Positions 17,347 to 24,415 of a DNA stretch of 64,000 nt are shown piece by piece. The notes beneath the pieces are model-generated. The model did not search any database. It saw only the letters and a list, made by a program, of their open reading frames with translations, and was not told the DNA's origin. The stretch's first letter is position 1; the number at the start of each line of letters is the position of its first letter. Source of the stretch: JAGZHZ01 sp963929865. Its GTDB lineage: Bacteria; Bacillota; Clostridia; Lachnospirales; Lachnospiraceae. The translations under genes were made by a program, and so were the position numbers. Location of the stretch: positions 1 to 64,000 of the forward strand of contig CAWVKK010000045.1 of assembly GCA_963929865.1 (NCBI GenBank), written 5' to 3'.

Positions 17347-18381
17347 TTATTCGAACATGGCCTCAATCTCGTCCGCTCCCGCCAGTTTTGACTCATTTGC
17401 GATTTCTATCTCATCTCCCCACTGCGCCAGCTGCTCTTGAAAGCTTTCCGCCGCAATCAGGCTTGAAATAATCTCCCTGTAGGAGTCCATTCCCTCCCAT
17501 TCGGCGCTAAGCGGCTTTTTCACAAAGATAATCTGGTAGTACTGCGCCTCATCATCGAAATACGTAATCTCATTTTCCTCCGCCTCTTCCAAAGCCTTCT
17601 CAAATCCGCTCGACAGACTCGTATTGCTGTCTAAGAACAGCTCTTGCGCCGCCGTCTCTGAATAAGAGCTGCTGATTCCCAGCTCCTTGTTTTCTTCTGT
17701 CTCGCTGATCTCCCGGATCAGATCCTCCATCTGCTCTCCCTGCTCCAGGCGTTCCTTATACTCTTCATAGATTGCGTCTGTGTCAACCCAGGCTTCTTTT
17801 TCCGCCTCTGTGGCGTCAGCGTCCAGCGGCTCGGCATACGGGACGGCTATATATTCCACTAAATCTCCGTGTTCCTCCATATAGGACAGTATCTCATTTT
17901 CTGTCACCTGGCTCTCTAATTCTTCTCTCACAGCTGTATACAGCCGGTTTACGTGCTGGCTGTTCGTCAGAAACTCCTTAAACGTTTCTTCCGTAACGCC
18001 GTAATCCTGATAATATCTTCCATATCCCAGCTCATTCCAGTATCTTTCCACTGTGCTGTCGATCAGATCCTCCTCTTCTTGCGTCAGTTCCATTCCCTCT
18101 TCTTCGAACTTCTTTTCCGCCGCGAGATATTCTCTGGCGTATGTCTTTGCCTTGTCTTCTATCCATTCCGGCGTGCTTTGCCCTTCTATCCCGTTTTCCC
18201 ACAGATCTTTTTTGCCTCCGTTTAAGCTGCACGCGTCATCGTACGCCTGAACCAAAAACCAAACGTACATTCCATCTGAAATTTCTGAGTATTCCTGCGC
18301 TGCGGCGTTCTCGACCGATGCGCAGCCTGCCGCTATCACTGCCGCCATCTGACATGCCGCCCATTTTTTCCATTTTCTCAT
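17347..18381 (-). CDS. Putative lipoprotein, SurA/PrsA-like foldase-type protein
   Basis: The protein has 344 residues. The N terminus has a charged start and a hydrophobic stretch ending IAAGC, an acceptable lipobox, so it is probably a surface lipoprotein. The remainder is acidic and helical. Its layout recalls the SurA-N chaperone region followed by a degenerate parvulin-like part (AVPYAEPL, then ITYFDDEAQYYQIIFVKK). It is weakly related in arrangement to the two parvulin-like proteins at 20641 and 30545. It is last in a unit with a LytTR regulator and a GHKL kinase. No catalytic claim is made. Confidence 0.55.
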   Translation of the reverse strand: MRKWKKWAACQMAAVIAAGCASVENAAAQEYSEISDGMYVWFLVQAYDDACSLNGGKKDLWENGIEGQSTPEWIEDKAKTYAREYLAAEKKFEEEGMELTQEEEDLIDSTVERYWNELGYGRYYQDYGVTEETFKEFLTNSQHVNRLYTAVREELESQVTENEILSYMEEHGDLVEYIAVPYAEPLDADATEAEKEAWVDTDAIYEEYKERLEQGEQMEDLIREISETEENKELGISSSYSETAAQELFLDSNTSLSSGFEKALEEAEENEITYFDDEAQYYQIIFVKKPLSAEWEGMDSYREIISSLIAAESFQEQLAQWGDEIEIANESKLAGADEIEAMFE

Positions 18382-18457
18382 CGATATCTCCTCCGTCCAT
18401 TTAAAATTTTTCTTTCAGCCCAATCCCTCTTTTTTCCTCTTTATCCTTTTTTCTTTT

Positions 18458-19813
18458 TTATTCATCCATCAGCATAATACTGATCTTTAAAAAATCAGAA
18501 GCTGCCTCGGTCTCATATATTCCGTCATACGTCCTCACGATATTTTTGATAATCTTAATTCCCATCCCATGCAGCTCTTTTTCTTTCTTGCTTGTCTCAA
18601 ACTGGGGGTTAAGCTCCAGGACATTTCCGTTTGTTGAATTTTTTATCTCTATTTTCAGATATGCCTTTTTTCTTGTCAGCAAGAGGGATACTTTTCCGTC
18701 TTTTGCCTTTGACGCCGCCTCAATCGCATTGTCGCACAGATTGGAAAGCAGAATGTTTAAGTCATAAATCTGTACTTTTCCTTTCCTTTTCTTTCCCTCC
18801 GCATCGATATCCGCCTTAATTCCAAATGGAATCCCCAGTTTCTGCGCATGCTTTTTTTTCTGGTTCAGCACCAGATTGATACTGTTGTCGGCCGTATAGG
18901 GGATAATCTCGGCTTTATCCATCGGCATCTGGTGAAGCTTTTCAAGATACCGGTGAAGCTCCTCATATTTTTGATCCGCTACAAGCGCATCGATACAAAA
19001 TAAATGTTCTTTATAGTCATGCCGAAACTGCTTCATAGCCTCCTGCATGTCCTCCATTTCCTCCAAGTGCTGCTTCTGCATTCCCATCCACATAGCCTGA
19101 GCTATTGCCACTTTGTGGATCTCTCCGATTTTTATGATCAGACTGATCATATAGTAACATGCCATCGGCACGATAATACAGAATACGCACAGAATCAGCC
19201 CCTGCGTCAGCTCTCTTTTGTTGTCCGCCGGACTGCTTAAGAGATAATAGAAGATCATATAGTCGGTGACGCAGACCACCGCCATAAATCCCCAGTATCC
19301 ATTCATGATTTTGGCTTTCGAGCGCATGACGTCGATGATCAGGATCCGCAGCGCCAAAAACAGAACCGCTTTTAGAACAATCCTCCGGAAAAAAAACAAA
19401 ACTCTCCAGATTTCCATACTCAGAAGAAAATGGTCAGAAAAGTAAAAGCCAAGATAAATCATCAGATTTTCCAGAGAATACATCATCGTAAAAAAGGTCA
19501 GGCAGATCAGCCCTTTGATAATGACTTTCCCGCGGAAACATATACATGCGTACACAAAAGGGAACAAAATCATCACCGCCATGTAAGAATAAAAATTGTT
19601 CTTCATGACCATGTCTGTCAAAAACAGCACGGCGGCGAACAGACTCCCTATCTCTGCGAGTTCTCTTTTCTGTCTGCTGCTCCTCTTTTTGGGCTCAAAA
19701 AAATTCTGAATCAGATAGATAAATAAAAAAGCGTCCAGAAACTGCCCGGCAATGTGAATGATCTGAATATCCGCAAGCTGATACAGAGGTTTGATGTTTC
19801 TCACATCTATCAT
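18458..19813 (-). CDS. GHKL-type sensor histidine kinase (AgrC-like)
   Basis: The protein has 451 residues: about six or seven membrane helices in the first 220 residues with no large extracellular domain, a dimerization helix with the phospho-acceptor QFRHDYKEHL near residue 265, and a C-terminal GHKL ATPase. The N-box is DLNILLSNLCDNAIEA and the G-box MGIKIIKN. This is the layout of peptide-sensing AgrC/ComD/FsrC kinases. Its LytTR partner ends 12 nt upstream in the same operon. The ligand is not visible; no agrD- or agrB-like gene is nearby. Confidence 0.87.
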   Translation of the reverse strand: MIDVRNIKPLYQLADIQIIHIAGQFLDAFLFIYLIQNFFEPKKRSSRQKRELAEIGSLFAAVLFLTDMVMKNNFYSYMAVMILFPFVYACICFRGKVIIKGLICLTFFTMMYSLENLMIYLGFYFSDHFLLSMEIWRVLFFFRRIVLKAVLFLALRILIIDVMRSKAKIMNGYWGFMAVVCVTDYMIFYYLLSSPADNKRELTQGLILCVFCIIVPMACYYMISLIIKIGEIHKVAIAQAMWMGMQKQHLEEMEDMQEAMKQFRHDYKEHLFCIDALVADQKYEELHRYLEKLHQMPMDKAEIIPYTADNSINLVLNQKKKHAQKLGIPFGIKADIDAEGKKRKGKVQIYDLNILLSNLCDNAIEAASKAKDGKVSLLLTRKKAYLKIEIKNSTNGNVLELNPQFETSKKEKELHGMGIKIIKNIVRTYDGIYETEAASDFLKISIMLMDE

Positions 19814-19825
19814 GGCTCTATCCCC

Positions 19826-20542
19826 CTAACCTTCCTGACAGAATTTTCTCTTTACCTCCGCTGTCTTGTTCCGGCTTAAAGGCAGCTCCTGTCCTCCGTC
19901 TAAAATCACTCTATTATATTTGATCGCATAAATCATGCACAGATTTGCCAAAAACGACTTATGAATCCGGACAAAGCCGTATGGACGCAGCATGTTTTCC
20001 ATCTCCGCCAGCGTGTTGCGGATAAAAAATCCTCCGCTTTTTGTCACAATATTGACATATTTGTCCTTTGCCTCCAGATACAGCGTATCCTCAAGGGAAA
20101 GCTCAAACGAGTGACCGAATTCATCAAAGATTTGGCACTCCTTTTTCTCATTGTCGTGATATTGGCTGCTTAAGCTGCGGACCGTCCATTCCAGATCTTC
20201 GTCAAAGTTTCCCTTTCTCACAAAAGAAAAGGGATGTACCTGAAAGCTCTGAAAAACATATTCTTCTTTTCCCGACACAAAGACAAGCACCGCTTTTGGC
20301 TGATGGTCCAAAATCATTCTGGCAAATTCCAGCCCGTTCATTCCAGGCATATCGATGTCTAAAAAATAGGTCTCGTATTCCTTGCCCGCCTCCAGCTTTC
20401 TCTGCAGCGGAACCGGGGAATCGTACTCCTCCGCCGTCACGGAAACGTCATATCTCTGAAAAGCTTCGTAAATCCTGCGCGACAGATACGGTAAAATCAT
20501 TTTTTCATCATCGCAGATTGCCACTGTTATATTTTTTTTCAT
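19826..20542 (-). CDS. LytTR-family response regulator (AgrA-like)
   Basis: The protein has 238 residues: a receiver domain (TVAICDDEK start, phospho-acceptor Asp in YFLDIDMPGMNG near residue 60) and a LytTR DNA-binding domain (about 135-235) with LYLEAKDKYVNI and the late FVRIHKSFLANL. It should bind direct repeats upstream of its targets. It is the first gene of the regulator-kinase pair. GGGAGG precedes the ATG. The upstream gene is the signal-less parvulin-like protein. Confidence 0.9.
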   Translation of the reverse strand: MKKNITVAICDDEKMILPYLSRRIYEAFQRYDVSVTAEEYDSPVPLQRKLEAGKEYETYFLDIDMPGMNGLEFARMILDHQPKAVLVFVSGKEEYVFQSFQVHPFSFVRKGNFDEDLEWTVRSLSSQYHDNEKKECQIFDEFGHSFELSLEDTLYLEAKDKYVNIVTKSGGFFIRNTLAEMENMLRPYGFVRIHKSFLANLCMIYAIKYNRVILDGGQELPLSRNKTAEVKRKFCQEG

Positions 20543-20580
20543 CTGTGCCTCCCGTTTAAGACCCGCTCCTGCGAATCCCG

Positions 20581-20622
20581 GCGGGAGACTGAGGCAGACT
20601 AAAGCCTCTCACAGTCTCCGCG
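20581..20622 (-). other. Strong intergenic RNA hairpin between the parvulin-like gene and the LytTR gene
   Basis: The minus-strand transcript would fold GCGGAGACTG with CAGTCTCCCGC, plus an inner GAGAGGC/GCCTC stem. There is no U-run after it, so it may be a processing or stability element, or a partial terminator, rather than a full stop. Confidence 0.45.
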
Positions 20623-20640
20623 CCTCCCCGCAAGAAAGCT

Positions 20641-21726
20641 TTATTCTCTGCTCCACTGCTTTAAAGCGTTCACAAACTGATCGTTTGCTTTTTTCCGGTA
20701 GATAACGCCTTTTAAATTTTTAAGCACATTCTCTGTAAAGGGCAGAACGCCTCCTTTTGTATCTGCCTCATAGCGAAACAGAAAAATTCCGTTGCTGCAC
20801 ACTGCAGGAGCGCTCAATTCTCCGATCTCTTTCATCTCTTTGACCGCGTCAATTACCGGCTGCTCCCAGAAAATGCTCTCTGTGTGGATGTTCCACCCTG
20901 TTTTTTTATCCAGACTGTATGTCTCCATCAGTTTTTCAAACGGCGTGCCCTGCTCATACTCTGTGCGGATTTCGTCTGTTTTTTCCTGTACGCTCTGCAA
21001 AATCTCATCTCTGAGCTTCTGAACTTTTTCCTCATCAACCTCTTTTTTCTTTCTGCCGTTTTGATCATACAGAAGATCTCTTAATTCCTTGTGTCTGTTT
21101 TCATCCCCCATCAGGCGGATATGCTTTACAAGTCGGTATCCTTCCGGAATATAGTAAACTACGTTTCCATATCTTGCCAGCACGCTCTCATACTGGGGAA
21201 TCTTTCCTTCAAACGCTTTTTTGTCTCTCTCTGTCAATTTCTCATACAGCTGTCTTGCTTCCTCGTCAGACACCGTAATGTCCTTTGCCGTATATCTCTG
21301 CACACGTCTGAAGATTTCCTGGTTCAGCATTGCATGGTACAAAGGCTCGCTGTCTGTATATCCTCTGGCCGCCATGCGCTCTTTTGCCAGTTTTTCCGCT
21401 TCCGCTTTTGTCAGCTTCGGATCTTTTTTCTGAAACAGCGAGATGTAGGTATCCATCGATTCATCCCACTGTTTTTTTGCCGTTTCCTTTATTTTTTCCT
21501 CTTCCTCTTTTGTAAACTGATCAAATTTCAGCTCCTTAGCTTTCAAACGTGTAATTTTCATCTGAATCAGCAACTGCTTTGCCTGCTCTTTTAAATGACT
21601 CTCCTCCTCTTCGGTGAACGGTGTTTTTCTCTGTCTTTGGTATGTCCGCTTCAAATATTCTTTACATGCTTCCACTTCTGATTCGTAGATTTTTTCACCT
21701 TTTACAATTGCTGCTACTTTTTTCAT
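20641..21726 (-). CDS. Parvulin/SurA-like foldase paralog lacking a signal peptide
   Basis: The protein has 361 residues and is clearly related along its whole length to the secreted foldase at 30545-31816. Shared blocks include IPEGYR..HIRL.GDE near residue 195 and SIFWE followed by EIGELSAPAVCSNGIFLFRY near 300. The secreted relative has a signal peptide; this one begins exactly where the mature region of the other begins, and an in-frame stop seven codons upstream rules out a missed leader. Its composition is Lys/Arg-rich, whereas the secreted paralog is acidic. A cytoplasmic chaperone or prolyl isomerase is inferred. It precedes a LytTR/GHKL pair. Confidence 0.75.
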   Translation of the reverse strand: MKKVAAIVKGEKIYESEVEACKEYLKRTYQRQRKTPFTEEEESHLKEQAKQLLIQMKITRLKAKELKFDQFTKEEEEKIKETAKKQWDESMDTYISLFQKKDPKLTKAEAEKLAKERMAARGYTDSEPLYHAMLNQEIFRRVQRYTAKDITVSDEEARQLYEKLTERDKKAFEGKIPQYESVLARYGNVVYYIPEGYRLVKHIRLMGDENRHKELRDLLYDQNGRKKKEVDEEKVQKLRDEILQSVQEKTDEIRTEYEQGTPFEKLMETYSLDKKTGWNIHTESIFWEQPVIDAVKEMKEIGELSAPAVCSNGIFLFRYEADTKGGVLPFTENVLKNLKGVIYRKKANDQFVNALKQWSRE

Positions 21727-21783
21727 AATGTTTGATCTCCTTTTTGTTTCTCAATCGGTGCTTTTCTTTTCGCTTTTTTATGA

Positions 21784-21789
21784 TATAAT
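21784..21789 (+). promoter_or_regulatory. Extended -10 promoter of the second GHKL kinase gene
   Basis: TGATATAAT provides a perfect -10 with extended TG. No good -35 is seen 17 bp upstream. A CGTCA-N3-TGACG inverted repeat at 21811-21823 lies in the early transcribed region and could be an operator. Confidence 0.55.
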
Positions 21790-21847
21790 GAAGAAAATCA
21801 TAGCTTTTTTCGTCATATTGACGATAAACTATGGGGAGGGAATTTTT

Positions 21848-23212
21848 ATGAATAAATGGATATTTTACATTGCAGATATTTTATCGTTTTTTCTCATGTG
21901 CGGCGCATTGTTCGCCTCTTATCCCACTCACAGAAAGTGGGTGGCTCATCCGAAATTGTGCCGCTGTCTTTTTTTTCTTGTCTTATGCCTGACTTATTTT
22001 TTGTACAACCATTTTCAGTCCACTACCTTTGTCATAAATACCTTTTTGTATCCTGCCATTCTAGCCGGATATGCGCTGGTGTTTCTGGATGAGAACTTTT
22101 TTGCGTGTCTCTCCCAGATTTTGCTTTTTACCTCCGTAAAATCGGCTCTGCCTGCGCTTTTCGGGAATATCGCCGATTTTTTAGACCGCAATATTCTCTC
22201 CGTTTTTTCCTGGTTCGAAGGGTATGGCACTACTTCTTTTTCCTACGATTTTGCGACGCGGCTTCTCCCTTCTGTCTGCATGATCGGCGTCTATTTTTAT
22301 CTGACCCGTTTCGCCGTAAAAAGCAGGGAAAAATTTCCTGTCTCATATTGGATAACGATGATCTTCTGCTCTGTCTTCTGCATCGTGTGGGGTCTTTGCT
22401 CCTATCCGGAATACTTTGCCGCCGAATATGCCTCCATGATCCGCTGTATCGTATCCTTTGGTTTTTTAACGATCAATTTAATGGTATACTATCTCTTTTA
22501 CCGCATCACAACACAGTTTAAAGAAAATCTGGAGCTGAAGGTGCTTCAGCAGCGTATCTCTCTCGACAATGAAGCGAACGCGCAGATGAACCAGCTATAC
22601 CTCGATCTGAGAAAGGTGCGGCACGACCTGTTAAATCATATCGGCATCATGGACAGTCTCCTGAAGGAAAAGCACTATAAAGAGCTGGAAGATTATTTTT
22701 CTTCTATCCTGCGCAAAGAATCTCCAACCCTGCACTACCTTGAAACCGGAAATATCGCCGTCAACGCTCTTTTAAACCGGAAGGTTCAAATGATCCGCGA
22801 GCTGAAAATTCCTATTTCCGCCAAGGCAATTATTCCGAAGCAAAGTTCGCTCCAGGATGCAGATCTTTGCGCCATCCTTGGCAATCTTCTGGATAATGCT
22901 TCAGAGGCGGTCTGCGCTATCCGCCATGGCAGGATTGACCTTAACGTCTCCCCGCATACTGGATATCTCGTTATTCAAAGCTCCAACACGGTAGATGAAG
23001 ATCCTCTTAAGGCAAACCCTCTGCTCCTCTCCACAAAAGGAAATTCTCCCTTTCATGGATTAGGTCTTAAAATTATTAAAAATACCGTAAAAAAATACGA
23101 CGGCATTCTTTCCATGAGTACAGAAAACCATATTTTCTCCGTCAAGATCATGATTCCGCTTTCCAGCCAAAAAGGAATCCCAGGCGGCTGTGTCCCTGTT
23201 TCCCCAAAATAG
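21848..23212 (+). CDS. GHKL-type sensor histidine kinase (AgrC-like), second copy
   Basis: The protein has 454 residues from the ATG at 21848, which follows GGGGAGGG by 7 nt; the longer reading frame to 21728 lacks a ribosome site and runs through the promoter. About six or seven membrane helices precede the phospho-acceptor KVRHDLLNHIG near residue 260 and a GHKL domain with ILGNLLDNASEAV and GLGLKIIKN. It diverges from the parvulin-like gene across 121 bp. Its likely LytTR partner begins 289 bp downstream under a separate promoter. Confidence 0.88.
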   Translation: MNKWIFYIADILSFFLMCGALFASYPTHRKWVAHPKLCRCLFFLVLCLTYFLYNHFQSTTFVINTFLYPAILAGYALVFLDENFFACLSQILLFTSVKSALPALFGNIADFLDRNILSVFSWFEGYGTTSFSYDFATRLLPSVCMIGVYFYLTRFAVKSREKFPVSYWITMIFCSVFCIVWGLCSYPEYFAAEYASMIRCIVSFGFLTINLMVYYLFYRITTQFKENLELKVLQQRISLDNEANAQMNQLYLDLRKVRHDLLNHIGIMDSLLKEKHYKELEDYFSSILRKESPTLHYLETGNIAVNALLNRKVQMIRELKIPISAKAIIPKQSSLQDADLCAILGNLLDNASEAVCAIRHGRIDLNVSPHTGYLVIQSSNTVDEDPLKANPLLLSTKGNSPFHGLGLKIIKNTVKKYDGILSMSTENHIFSVKIMIPLSSQKGIPGGCVPVSPK

Positions 23213-23310
23213 ATCCGGACCGTTTTTTGTCTCTCACAATATCCCCCTGTCTGTCCTGTCTGAATCGGAAAGTTTTTCCGCTCTCTGATTCTTTTGTGTG
23301 TCCGGATTTA
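23212..23310 (+). terminator. Structured terminator region after the second GHKL kinase
   Basis: An inner hairpin CGGAAA-N3-TTTCCG lies inside a long-range inverted repeat, ATCCGGAC near 23212 and GTCCGGAT near 23300. A T-rich run (TTTATTTTT) follows the outer arm. Together these probably end the kinase transcript before the separate promoter of the regulator gene. The rest of the 289-bp gap is AT-rich and holds that promoter. Confidence 0.45.
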
Positions 23311-23445
23311 TTTTTATCATTTCTTCTTAAACATGGTAATATTTTCTTGTTTTTTTGTCAATATGCAACAAATGCCATTCTGTCTTTTCTGCGTAAAACT
23401 GTATGAAATTTTTAAAATTTTATATGGATTCCTGGTGTTTTTTTG

Positions 23446-23454
23446 TGATATAAT
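23446..23454 (+). promoter_or_regulatory. Extended -10 promoter of the second LytTR regulator gene
   Basis: TGATATAAT gives a perfect extended -10 (hexamer 23449-23454). Upstream, TATATGGATT lies 18-19 bp away and partly resembles the shared element before mglB and the GH3 genes. The start codon is 48 bp downstream. Confidence 0.6.
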
Positions 23455-23501
23455 TTTTTGACAAGTTCTAAATCGTACAGTCAAAAAAGAGGGATGTATT
23501 T

Positions 23502-24221
23502 ATGTATTTTAAAATTGCAATCTGCGACGACGAAAAAGCCGCGCTCGAATATATTGCCCAGGCTGTCCAGTCATTATTGGAAGATCTGCACCATACTGCT
23601 TCTATCGACTGTTTTTCCAGAAGCCAGCAGCTTTTGGAGGCTTTGCAGTCCGGTTCCAAATATCATATGTATTTTCTCGACATCGAAATGCCTTCTCTAA
23701 ACGGAATCGATCTGGGCAATTATATCAATCAGTACAACCAAGATTTGCTTTACAATATTATTTATATTTCCAATCGTCTTGAAAAAGTGTTTGACACGTT
23801 TCGTGTGGCTCCGCTGCGTTTTATCCGAAAGCAGTATTTTTATGAGGAGATTGCGGAGGCAGTCGGCGCTTCGATCGCTTATATCGTGCACAACGGCGTC
23901 AACACGGTATCTTTTGAGACGGACCAGGGGATTCTCTCTCTTCCGGCGCAGAATATTTTATATATCGAAGCGAACAACAAAACTCAGACTGTCGTGACGC
24001 CATCCGGCACTTATACGATTCTTTCTTCTTTAAACAATCTGGAAAAAGAGCTCGCCTCAAAGGGGTTTGTCCGCATCCATCGCTGTTATCTTCTAAATTG
24101 TTCCCACATTTATCTCATACAGCAAGATTGTGTGCTTCTCGACAACCACAGCTGTGTTCCGCTCAGCAAAAAGCGCCGGAAGGAGGTCAAAGAGGCGTTT
24201 TTAAGGTTCGCGCTATCGTAA
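23502..24221 (+). CDS. LytTR-family response regulator (AgrA-like), second copy
   Basis: The protein has 239 residues: a receiver domain (KIAICDDEKAALEY, Asp in YFLDIEMPSLNG near residue 60) and a LytTR domain (ILYIEANNKTQTVV, then GFVRIHRCYLLNC). It is similar to the regulator at 19826 in length and layout. It lies beyond a terminator and its own promoter, which is unusual because such regulators are normally co-transcribed with the kinase. GAGGG precedes the ATG. Confidence 0.88.
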   Translation: MYFKIAICDDEKAALEYIAQAVQSLLEDLHHTASIDCFSRSQQLLEALQSGSKYHMYFLDIEMPSLNGIDLGNYINQYNQDLLYNIIYISNRLEKVFDTFRVAPLRFIRKQYFYEEIAEAVGASIAYIVHNGVNTVSFETDQGILSLPAQNILYIEANNKTQTVVTPSGTYTILSSLNNLEKELASKGFVRIHRCYLLNCSHIYLIQQDCVLLDNHSCVPLSKKRRKEVKEAFLRFALS

Positions 24222-24318
24222 ATTTCTTGTGCGGTAAGGTTATCCTATACTTTCTCCGCGTCACCAGAGCAAATATCTGGCATTTCATAACCCCGGCGGT
24301 CTTTTTTTACACATTTCA

Positions 24319-24394
24319 GGGGAGGATGCGGCTCATACGAGTCGCATCCTCCCCTGTCTTAGGCTGTCAAGAGACAGATCGTCTCCTGTTTTTT
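24319..24394. terminator. Two terminator-like hairpins between the convergent LytTR and GH3 genes
   Basis: The first (24319-24354) is a near-perfect 16-bp stem GGGGAGGATGCG/CGCATCCTCCCC with an ATAC loop, well placed between converging genes though without a long U-run. The second is GAGAC-N5-GTCTC (24371-24385), followed by a run of six Ts at 24389-24394 on the plus strand, serving the regulator gene. Confidence 0.6.
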
Positions 24395-24415
24395 CGTGTG
24401 TGAAGGACGATATTT

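Noticed and set aside
20581..20622. Calling the hairpin before the LytTR gene a full intrinsic terminator
   Set aside because: The stem is strong but no T-run follows, so only a structured element is claimed.
23213..24415. Possible agrD-like peptide gene beside the GHKL/LytTR genes
   Set aside because: I read the gaps around both signalling pairs on both strands and found no short frame with a ribosome site, amphipathic leader and Cys/Ser core typical of AgrD.
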